Source: JAAXPZ01 sp965215705
GTDB taxonomy: Bacteria > Campylobacterota > Campylobacteria > Campylobacterales > Sulfurovaceae
Reading direction: 5' to 3'
Assembly: GCA_965215705.1 (NCBI GenBank)
Contig: CBDCEE010000002.1
Location: forward strand, 222,730 to 286,729
DNA: 64,000 nucleotides
The position numbers were made by a program, and so were the translations under genes. Position 1 is the first letter of the stretch. Every line of letters starts with the position of its first letter. Positions 1 to 6,293 of this stretch are shown here, in pieces. The notes under the pieces are model-generated. The model did no database searches. It saw only the letters and a program-made list of their open reading frames with translations, and was not told the origin of the DNA.

Positions 1-287
1 GCGATACGAAGCTTTTTGAGGATGAGGTTGTTAGTGAGGGGGATGACTACATCCTCTTTTGTCTTTTTGGGTGAGGGGCCTCGTTTGAAGAGGATGAGCC
101 CATCCAGAAAAGCACCTAACTCTTCAAAGCTGCAGAGCTTGAAGTCTCTGTCTTCCTCTGCGTGCAAGAGAGAGGCAAGTCTTTCCTCTGTCATTGGGTG
201 TTTGGTGAGTTGATAGATGTTTAGTATCTCTTCTGTAGTGAGTTTGAGTGGGGTGATGATGGAGGTGAGGATTTTGTTGGTTTGCAA
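1..287 (-). CDS. DUF1456 (YehS-like) family protein, 5' part only
   Basis: The - strand reads a protein with the DUF1456 pattern: a helical N-terminal half, then FLDGLILFKRG, then LTNNLILKKLRI, which opens the second copy of the two-fold repeat typical of YehS. The gene runs off the left edge, so about the last 60 residues are missing. The start is TTG at 287: an in-frame TAA lies four codons upstream and AAAGGA sits six bases before the TTG. Its function is unknown in the family. The family assignment rests on motif recall and is fairly secure. Confidence 0.75.
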   Translation of the reverse strand, partial: MQTNKILTSIITPLKLTTEEILNIYQLTKHPMTEERLASLLHAEEDRDFKLCSFEELGAFLDGLILFKRGPSPKKTKEDVVIPLTNNLILKKLRI

Positions 288-478
288 TGGGATTCCTTTT
301 TAGAGTGCTATTCTATCTAAAAACTGTTTTTCTTTTCTTTGTTGCTTCCTTGTTCATTTTTTTTCTTTTTTGCTGTGGATCAAAAAATAAAAGAAACAAA
401 CCAAAAAAAAGAAAAAAATCCAAAGGGCTGACGCTCATCAAAAAGCTTGCTGATGAAGGCAAAGTAAAAGTAGTTTAG
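287..478 (+). CDS. possible small membrane or lipoprotein ORF, doubtful
   Basis: A 63-codon ORF has a hydrophobic stretch at residues 3-29 ending in FCCGS, which could pass as a lipobox, followed by a very lysine-rich segment and a short mixed tail. It begins at the start of the divergent DUF1456 gene, and I see no Shine-Dalgarno sequence before the ATG. The composition may simply reflect A/T-rich spacer DNA. No family recognised. Confidence 0.25.
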   Translation: MGFLFRVLFYLKTVFLFFVASLFIFFLFCCGSKNKRNKPKKRKKSKGLTLIKKLADEGKVKVV

Positions 479-512
479 AAAGAGCCATTTTATTCGATAA
501 AAGGTTGACAAT

Positions 513-550
513 AGTTGTAAAGTATGTCATTAGTTGTAAAGTATGTCATT
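513..550. repeat. two tandem copies of a 19-bp unit
   Basis: The unit AGTTGTAAAGTATGTCATT occurs twice without a gap (513-531 and 532-550). It lies downstream of dinB, immediately before a second array of 7-bp units. Confidence 0.9.
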
Positions 551-553
551 CTC

Positions 554-590
554 CAATTACCAATTACCAATTACCAATTACCAATTACCA
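554..590. repeat. heptamer microsatellite (CAATTAC)5
   Basis: Five perfect CAATTAC units (554-588) are followed by a partial CA. The array ends five bases before the dinB stop codon, so it lies in the 3' untranslated region of dinB. The unit length is not a multiple of three, but no credible gene is read across it. Confidence 0.9.
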
Positions 591-594
591 TCTG

Positions 595-1863
595 CTACAG
601 TTCATTTGCAGTACGTATCACATCCAACCCAAACTTTTGTCGTACTTCATGGATCTTTTCTGTGAGGGCACGCTCTTTGAGGTCTTGGTCGTGTTCCAGT
701 AGAGAGAGGGTGCGGGGGTGTTGGGTGGTGAAGTCGGAGACGTTGAGGGTGAGCTTGATGGTGGAAAGATCAGTGCGGACGATCTGGTCAAATATCTCTG
801 TCAGCGTCTCTTTGTAAAGCTGTTCGGTAAATAGGCGTTCGACTCTGCGACTCTGTTTGACTTTAGTGCCGTAGGGGTAGTTTATCTTGAGATAATAGAG
901 GGTGGGGGTGACTTCTAGCTGCATGACGATATAGCAGATATGGCGTGCCATGATCATGATACGTCGGTGTATCTCCTCTGGCTCATCGATAGGATCAAAG
1001 GTACGACTGATACCGATGGATTTGCGCCTCTCTTTGGTGTTTATCCCCTCGGTACTGCTGCCAAGAATGCGGTGGTAGAGTTGGGTACCTGACTTCCCCC
1101 AGCCTTCAAATAGTTTACGGTGTGCAGCGATCTCCCCGAGGGTTTTGATACCTTTGGCGTAGAGCTTTTCCTGGAGCTTCCGACCGATCCCCGGGAACTT
1201 GGAGATGGGGATATCCTGGATATAGGTTTGGGTGTCAGTAACCAGAAATACACCATAGGGTTTGGCAGACTCTGTAGCGAGCTTGGCGATCCATTTGGAG
1301 GGGGCGAGCCCTATGGAGACGGGGATATCAAACTGCTTCAACAGATCGGCTTGTAGTTGTTTGGCAAACGCTACGGCATCCTTGTTCTTGACCCAGCCAC
1401 TCAAGTCTCCAAAAAACTCATCTATACTAAACTGCTCTACAGCAGGGATCTTGGCTGTGACAAAGGCATGGATCTGGTGAGAGAGTTTATGATAAAGGAG
1501 ATAATGAGAGGGTACCACGATCATCTGTGGACAGAGCTGGAGTGCCTGAGCGATGGGCATAGCAGTCTTGACCCCATAGGCTCTGGCTTCATAGCTGGAG
1601 GTGGTGATGATGCCACGGATCTTCTCTCTGCCATCGATGATATCGACAAACTTCTCTTTGAAATTCTTCTCATAATCACTGTAAAACACTGGTGCCACAA
1701 AGGCTCCGCTGTTGTCATCCATGAGTCTGATATGGGTACGCTTACGGCTAAATATCTCTAGGTTGCTCCGTCCCCCTACAGCAACAGGCTTCCCCTTGAG
1801 AGAAGGGTTAACAGAGCGTTCGGCAGAGACAAAAAAGCTATCGATATCGATATGGATGAACAT
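595..1863 (-). CDS. dinB: Y-family DNA polymerase IV
   Basis: Translesion DNA polymerase of the DinB/UmuC family, 422 aa. Palm motifs are visible: IDIDSFF at residues 5-11 with catalytic Asp6, the SSYEARAYGVKTAMP block at 89-103 and SIDEF with Asp148-Glu149. A PGIGRK helix-hairpin-helix follows, then a little-finger domain. Between VAVGG (27-31) and RGIITTSS (83-90) there are about 50 extra residues compared with a short DinB such as the E. coli enzyme. The gene is monocistronic. Upstream on its own strand lie GAGAGGAGAG as ribosome site and a TATGCT -10-like box. I see no LexA-type operator. The enzyme has no proofreading domain and would act in lesion bypass and mutagenesis. Confidence 0.93.
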   Translation of the reverse strand: MFIHIDIDSFFVSAERSVNPSLKGKPVAVGGRSNLEIFSRKRTHIRLMDDNSGAFVAPVFYSDYEKNFKEKFVDIIDGREKIRGIITTSSYEARAYGVKTAMPIAQALQLCPQMIVVPSHYLLYHKLSHQIHAFVTAKIPAVEQFSIDEFFGDLSGWVKNKDAVAFAKQLQADLLKQFDIPVSIGLAPSKWIAKLATESAKPYGVFLVTDTQTYIQDIPISKFPGIGRKLQEKLYAKGIKTLGEIAAHRKLFEGWGKSGTQLYHRILGSSTEGINTKERRKSIGISRTFDPIDEPEEIHRRIMIMARHICYIVMQLEVTPTLYYLKINYPYGTKVKQSRRVERLFTEQLYKETLTEIFDQIVRTDLSTIKLTLNVSDFTTQHPRTLSLLEHDQDLKERALTEKIHEVRQKFGLDVIRTANEL

Positions 1864-1951
1864 AGCTCTCCTCTCTGTTTTTTGTTAGCATAGCATAAAA
1901 TGTCTCTGGATAGGAGAAGTATTTCAAATTGTCATAGAATTGGTATTTTTT

Positions 1952-1973
1952 GTAGGTGCGACCATGCCGCACG
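1952..1973 (+). repeat. REP-like palindromic element (copy 1)
   Basis: GTAGG is followed by a hairpin with stem GTGCG/CGCAC. It is the most degenerate copy of a family seen at seven other places in the window, all carrying a (C)GTAGG edge next to a short hairpin of differing stem sequence. It lies in the spacer between dinB and the lipoprotein gene. Confidence 0.65.
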
Positions 1974-2108
1974 TTCTTCATGATATCAAGGGTACCTCTA
2001 ATTAGTGGTAGAATGACCAGCAGAGATGCCCTATATCCACATCGCGTGATACTGTTACGGTTACACCCACACAATCTCCCATTTTTAGTAGTATACCCCA
2101 GATTAAGT

Positions 2109-2123
2109 GGGGGGGGGTACAAT
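2109..2123 (+). promoter_or_regulatory. G9 tract fused to a TACAAT -10 box
   Basis: Nine consecutive G residues (2109-2117) are followed directly by TACAAT (2118-2123), which is correctly placed to be the -10 of the lipoprotein gene starting at 2151. AGGAG at about 2141 serves as the ribosome site. A slippage-prone tract in the promoter spacer could vary promoter strength. That role is inference. Confidence 0.5.
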
Positions 2124-2150
2124 ATGGATATTTAAATACAGGAGTGTAGA

Positions 2151-2804
2151 ATGTCTAGGATATTACAGTGGATAGTGACAGGTGTAGCAGTGGTGGTGTT
2201 GACTGCTTGTGGTGGTGGCGGAGGTGGAGAGCTCTCTGCGATACAAAAAATCGCAACCTATGCCCAAGATGGTGGTACAGCCCCAACTGTACAGATGTAC
2301 GCTGATGCAGGTGTCACTGGTGTGACAGAAGCCAATCTCGATGAGATTAATGCTGTAGTCGCAGGACTGACCTATGCAGATGTAGATACCCCAGAAGAAG
2401 TACAAGACTATGTGAATCAGTTAGGATTGGATATCACCAAACCGATCTTTACCTTGGGAGCCACTGCCACAGCCAGTGTAGCAGAGAACCAAACCTCTGC
2501 CATCAAGCTCCAAGCCACAGATACAAGCACCGTGACCTATAGTATCTCAGGTGCAGATGTAGCCAGCTTCACTGTAGATGCCAGTTCAGGCGTAGTGACA
2601 TTCACTACAGCCCCTGACTATGAGACTAAAACTAACTATAGCTTTATAGCGACTGCTACAGATACAGCGAATAACAGTGCTACCCAAACTGTGACGATTA
2701 CTATCACACCCGAATTTAAATCCAAAGTGCAATTTTTAAAAGACAATTTGAAAAAAGAGTTTTTGAGAGTTGTTTCTTTTGGATTTGAAGAGGTTAGATG
2801 CTAA
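2151..2804 (+). pseudogene. 5' fragment of an IS30-disrupted cadherin-like/FISUMP lipoprotein gene
   Basis: The N-terminus is a lipoprotein signal peptide: a hydrophobic run, VVVLTAC lipobox with Cys20, then a six-Gly tether. A helical region of about 75 residues follows, then one cadherin-like repeat (residues about 100-186: ATASVAENQTSAI, TYSISGADVASF, GVVTFTTAPDYE, YSFIATATD). Native sequence stops at codon 186 (2706-2708). The remaining 31 codons to the TAG at 2802 are read from the left end of the inserted IS. The matching 3' part starts at 3868. Joining 2151-2708 to 3868-4857 gives an uninterrupted 515-residue protein. In its present state a truncated lipoprotein may still be made. Confidence 0.85.
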
Positions 2805-3864
2805 AATAACTTCCAAATCTGACCAAAGATAAAGGAAGTGATATGTCATATACGCATCTAACCCTAGGAGAAAGATACCATATTCAAGCTTATATAAGCA
2901 GAGGATATAGCAATAAAGAGATAGCCAAACAGCTAGGAGTGCATCCCTCGACCATCAGCCGAGAGATACGAAGAAACAAAGGGGATATTGCTGGAACCTA
3001 TTTTGGATATGGAGCCCATGATAAATATAAAAAGAGGCAACAAGACCATGCCAGAAAAGCCAATCTAAAACTCACAGATTCTACTATAAAGCTTATCAAA
3101 AAGTATCTCAAAAAAGAGTACTCACCCGAACAGATCTCCGCCACACTGTCTATCAAACACTCCATAACCATATCCCATGTCACCATCTACACATTCATCC
3201 ATGAAGATAGGCTGCATAATGGTACACTCCATACAAAGCTCAGACACAAAGGAAAACGAAGAGCCAAGTATGGTAAAGGACGAAAGAACCGTATCCCTAA
3301 TAGAGTCTCTATTGAACAAAGACCTACTATCGTAGATGATAAAATAAGAGTAGGAGACTTTGAAGCAGATACCATCATTGGCAAAGGCAGACAAGGAGCA
3401 ATCGTTACTATAGTAGAGCGAAAGTCCATGTATGTAAAACTCTCACTGCCTGTAAGAAAGAAAGCCCTTATCGTAGCCAATGAGATGATACGACTACTGG
3501 GAAGATACAAGAAACATGTGCACACCATTACCACAGATAACGGTTTGGAGTTCGCCAAACATCAAACCATTGCAAAAAAACTTAAATGTGATTACTATTT
3601 CTGTCATCCTTATAGCTCTTGGGAGAGAGGACTCAATGAGAATATCAATGGACTCATCCGTCAATATATCCCAAAAGGCAGTAGCTTTGAACATCTCACG
3701 GCTAAAGATATTAAAAGGATTGAGAACAGACTTAACCATAGACCTAGAAAATCTCTAGGATGGAGAACACCTTATGAGGTATTTCATGAAAATTTAAAGG
3801 CTTCATAGGAAAATTTGGATAGAATTTTTTAGAGGTGAAATTGCACTTTGGATTTAAATTCAGG
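2709..3864 (+). mobile_element. IS30-family insertion sequence, complete, 1156 bp
   Basis: Terminal inverted repeats are visible: the left end from 2709 and the right end to 3864 match over 27 bp with one mismatch, including a perfect 24-bp core (2712-2735 against 3838-3861). The flanks are the 3-bp direct repeat ACA (2706-2708 and 3865-3867), a plausible target duplication for this family. It contains one intact transposase gene. The insertion lies inside a lipoprotein gene. Confidence 0.9.
2843..3808 (+). CDS. IS30-family transposase
   Basis: DDE transposase, 321 aa and full length for IS30. The N-terminal helix-turn-helix (THLTLGERYHIQ, KEIAKQLGVHPSTISREIRRN, residues 5-45) binds the terminal repeats. 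The catalytic core shows GDFEADT with Asp176, TTDNGLEF with Asp232 and ERGLNENINGLIRQY with Glu266, the expected D-D-E with the 33-residue D-E spacing of IS30. The C-terminus carries the family signature LNHRPRKSLGWRTPYEVF. No frameshift or stop is present, so the element looks active or recently active. AAAGGAAG before the ATG is the ribosome site. Confidence 0.96.
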   Translation: MSYTHLTLGERYHIQAYISRGYSNKEIAKQLGVHPSTISREIRRNKGDIAGTYFGYGAHDKYKKRQQDHARKANLKLTDSTIKLIKKYLKKEYSPEQISATLSIKHSITISHVTIYTFIHEDRLHNGTLHTKLRHKGKRRAKYGKGRKNRIPNRVSIEQRPTIVDDKIRVGDFEADTIIGKGRQGAIVTIVERKSMYVKLSLPVRKKALIVANEMIRLLGRYKKHVHTITTDNGLEFAKHQTIAKKLKCDYYFCHPYSSWERGLNENINGLIRQYIPKGSSFEHLTAKDIKRIENRLNHRPRKSLGWRTPYEVFHENLKAS

Positions 3865-3867
3865 ACA

Positions 3868-4857
3868 GATATTGATGAGATTACTCCAGTGTTTACCTCG
3901 GGAGCCACTGCCACAGCCAGCGTAGCAGAAAACCAAACCTCTGCGATTACACTGGTAGCCACAGATGCAAGCACAGTGACCTACAGTATCTCAGGTGGAG
4001 ACAGTGCTTCATTTGCAGTAGATGCTAACTCAGGAGTAGTGACATTCACTACAACTCCTGACTACGAGAGCAAAACTAGCTATAGCTTCATAGCGACTGC
4101 TACAGATACAGCGAATAATAGTGCTACCCAAACTGTGAGGGTTGCAATCACCAACCTAGATGATGCTTGTGCGGGAGGTCATGAGATTTGGCATTTGGAT
4201 GTGGTATATTGTGCTGTTGTCTCTCCCTATACCAATGAGGTCTGGCTAGACCGTAATCTAGGCGCCAGTCAAGTCTGTACCGACTACAATGACACTGCCT
4301 GTTATGGTGACTACTACCAGTGGGGTAGAGATGCAGATGGTCATGAGAAAAATACAAGTGTCTCTAGAGATGCTTCAGATGCTATTCTGACCACCGATGT
4401 AGATGATGTAGGACATGGAGAGTTTATAGAGTCTAACAGTACCTATGATCGTGACTGGACAAGAACAGATAACAATGGTAGCCTGCGGTCTGCCAACTGG
4501 AGCAAAACAGATGGTAAGTCTGTCTGCCCTGTAGGCTATAGGGTCGCCACTCTCGATGAGCTCAAGGCAGAGCTATTTGATGCAGGCTCTGCTGAGATAC
4601 AAAAAGACAGTGGAGAGAAAGCAGGAAACAGTGATGATAGACGGGTCAATGCAGTCAATAGCTTCCTCAAGCTGCCGTCAGCTGGTGAACGCAATCTCTT
4701 TGGCGGCATTCTGGAATCTCGGGGGTCGTTGGGTTTTGTGCGGGCTAGCTCAGTAGATGGTTCTTACTCGCAGGGTGTCGGCTTCGGTGCTGCTGGCGCA
4801 TACTGGTACGGCGGTAATCATGCCAACGGCTTGTCGGTGCGTTGCCTGAGGGATTAG
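3868..4857 (+). pseudogene. 3' fragment of the disrupted lipoprotein gene (cadherin-like + FISUMP domain)
   Basis: After the right end of the IS the reading frame continues as DIDEITPVFTSGATATASVAEN, a second cadherin-like repeat nearly identical to the first. A FISUMP-type domain follows: VWLDRNLGAS, GDYYQWGRDADGH, CPVGYRVATLDELKAE, LKLPSAGERN and a C-terminal NGLSVRCLRD. FISUMP (Fibrobacter succinogenes major paralogous) domains are common in surface lipoproteins of Bacteroidota and related groups. An ATG-less read-through from IS sequence (from 3835, GTG-like start) is possible but would lack a signal peptide, so this half is probably not exported. Confidence 0.82.
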
Positions 4858-4875
4858 GACATAATCCTTGCCCTC

Positions 4876-5014
4876 GTAGGTGCGACCGTGTCGCACGCTC
4901 CTCTTGGTAATACATTGCGTGGGTATCTGTTTTGTCTGTGGTATTTGTATGGCGGTGTAACTGACAGGGATGTCATTATTATGCCCATGATCGTGTGACA
5001 TGGTCACACCTACG
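4876..5014. repeat. inverted pair of REP-like hairpins (copies 2 and 3)
   Basis: Copy 2 (4876-4897) is CGTAGG-side first with a perfect 7-bp stem GTGCGAC/GTCGCAC and a CGT loop. Copy 3 (4992-5014) is in the opposite orientation: stem GTGTGAC/GTCACAC, then CTACG. The two face each other across 94 bp, giving a 139-bp element in the gap between the lipoprotein gene and the toxin-antitoxin operon. No gene is seen in 4858-5113. Confidence 0.8.
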
Positions 5015-5075
5015 GGATATTTCTCGGCAAACAGAATGGTGACCCATGCCATTTCTTTTCATCCACACTTTATGC

Positions 5076-5081
5076 TATAAT
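5076..5081 (+). promoter_or_regulatory. -10 box of the toxin-antitoxin operon
   Basis: TATGCTATAAT contains an extended consensus -10 (TATAAT at 5076-5081), 33 bases before the antitoxin start. No good -35 is visible. Confidence 0.6.
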
Positions 5082-5113
5082 ATACCCACAATTCGTAGCA
5101 CAAAAGGAATATC

Positions 5114-5452
5114 ATGCAAACTGTAGCTATCAGAGAGCTCAAAAATAGCCCCTCCAATATGACCAAATACCTAGAAAATAATGAATCGGTTTTTATCACC
5201 AAACACAGCAGACCTATCGGTATCACGCTCCCTCTCAATGATGATGCACTCTCTATAGGAATCAAAAATCTGGTAGCACTAGAACAGTATAGAGATGGGC
5301 TTGTCTCTCTAGGCAAGATGGCTTCACTGCTGGAGATATCCAAAGCAGAGGCGATGAGTCTCGTAGATCGGTTAGGGATCGATTGGTTGGAGGTGGATGC
5401 ACAGGAGCTAGATGCTCAAGTAGGTGTGGCTCGGAAGGTCGCAGGCAGATGA
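5114..5452 (+). CDS. antitoxin with Phd/YefM-like N-terminus and UPF0175-like C-terminus
   Basis: 112 aa. Residues 1-55 resemble a Phd/YefM DNA-binding antitoxin fold (VAIRELKNSPSNMTKYLEN, then VFITKHSRPIGI). Residues 63-95 (GLVSLGKMASLLEISKAEAMSLVDRLGIDW) look like a UPF0175-type helix-turn-helix, the antitoxin family usually paired with DUF3368 PIN toxins. The gene overlaps the downstream PIN gene by the ATGA junction at 5449-5452, so translation is coupled. It would neutralise the toxin and probably autorepress the operon. The two-part architecture is my reading of motifs and is moderately sure. Confidence 0.75.
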   Translation: MQTVAIRELKNSPSNMTKYLENNESVFITKHSRPIGITLPLNDDALSIGIKNLVALEQYRDGLVSLGKMASLLEISKAEAMSLVDRLGIDWLEVDAQELDAQVGVARKVAGR

Positions 5453-5919
5453 TCGTATCGGATGCGACCATACTCATCACACTCATCAATATCGATGTGT
5501 TTGAGGTGCTCAGACTTTTTACCACGCAACTCATCATCCCTCCTGAAGTCTACCAAGAGGTAACCCAAAAACCCAGTGCCAAAAGCTGCATCAACCATGA
5601 GATAAATGAGGGATTCATCTGTGTGGAGGCATATGAGGATAACACTATTTTTAGAGAACTTAGCTATATCCTTGATGCGGGAGAGTCTGCCTCTATGACA
5701 TTGGCACTTGAGAGAGGTCTGCCACTTATCGTTGATGAGAAAAAGGGGCGAAGTATTGCTAGAGGGCAAGGTATAGAGATTATTGGCTTGGTGGGGATCT
5801 TACGTTTTTTGTATATAGAGGAGTGTTTGAGTAGAGAGGAACTGATGGATATCATAGAGAAGCTCAATCACTCAGATTTTAGGATTAGCACGGCACTGCT
5901 AGATATGATTTTGGCTTGA
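5449..5919 (+). CDS. PIN-domain toxin (DUF3368 / VapC-like RNase)
   Basis: 156 aa from the ATG at 5449. A longer upstream reading from 5383 would lie wholly within the antitoxin gene and is unlikely. PIN acidic residues are visible: Asp5 in MIVSDAT, Glu79 in DAGESASM and Asp96 in LIVDEKKGR. The order SDAT...PPEVYQEV...DAGESAS...VDEKKGR is the DUF3368 arrangement. Such proteins are Mg-dependent endoribonucleases. Which RNA this one cuts cannot be told. It is co-transcribed with the antitoxin through a 4-base overlap. Confidence 0.85.
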   Translation: MIVSDATILITLINIDVFEVLRLFTTQLIIPPEVYQEVTQKPSAKSCINHEINEGFICVEAYEDNTIFRELSYILDAGESASMTLALERGLPLIVDEKKGRSIARGQGIEIIGLVGILRFLYIEECLSREELMDIIEKLNHSDFRISTALLDMILA

Positions 5920-5945
5920 CCTTTCTTTTATTTATCAAGAATCAG

Positions 5946-5951
5946 TATAAT
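5946..5951 (+). promoter_or_regulatory. -10 box of the clpS-clpA-aat operon
   Basis: TATAAT at 5946-5951, 32 bases before clpS. It is the only good promoter element in the gap after the toxin gene. Confidence 0.55.
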
Positions 5952-5982
5952 ATATCATAAACAGTTTAGGATTGAATAAGAT

Positions 5983-6282
5983 ATGCCAAAGATCAAAGAA
6001 GAAGTAGACTATGAACTGGTGTTGGATGAGCCACCCATGTATAAAGTACTGTTGCACAATGATGACTATAGTACGATGGACTTCGTGGTCATGGTGCTGA
6101 AAAAAGTATTTCATAAAAACCAAGAGCAGTCAGAACAGATCATGCTTGATGTACACAAAAAAGGTAAAGGTATCTGTGGGGTCTATACTTTTGAGATCGC
6201 ACAGACCAAAGTCGAGCAGGTCAAGACACTTGCCAAACAGAATCAGTTTCCACTCTTGGCAACCTATGAAGAAGATATATAA
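5983..6282 (+). CDS. clpS: ATP-dependent Clp protease adaptor ClpS
   Basis: 99 aa, normal for the family. The core PPMYKVLLHNDDYSTMDFVVMVL (residues about 18-40) holds the N-degron pocket residues Asn-Asp-Asp and the Met/Leu gate. The later VHKKGKGICGVYTFEIAQTKVEQV is the standard second half. ClpS binds proteins with Leu, Phe, Trp or Tyr at the N-terminus and hands them to ClpA. It lies 11 bases upstream of clpA in one operon, with aat just downstream. Confidence 0.96.
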   Translation: MPKIKEEVDYELVLDEPPMYKVLLHNDDYSTMDFVVMVLKKVFHKNQEQSEQIMLDVHKKGKGICGVYTFEIAQTKVEQVKTLAKQNQFPLLATYEEDI

Positions 6283-6293
6283 AGGATAGCGAG

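Noticed and set aside
1120..1761. + strand ORFs opposite dinB (78 and 134 codons)
   Set aside because: Shadows of the dinB coding sequence.
1838..2122. 94-codon - strand ORF upstream of dinB
   Set aside because: Overlaps the dinB start and crosses a REP-like repeat; no ribosome site or family features.
5383..5448. Longer start for the PIN toxin at 5383
   Set aside because: It would lie entirely inside the antitoxin gene; the ATGA overlap at 5449 and the family N-terminus MIVSDAT support the shorter form.
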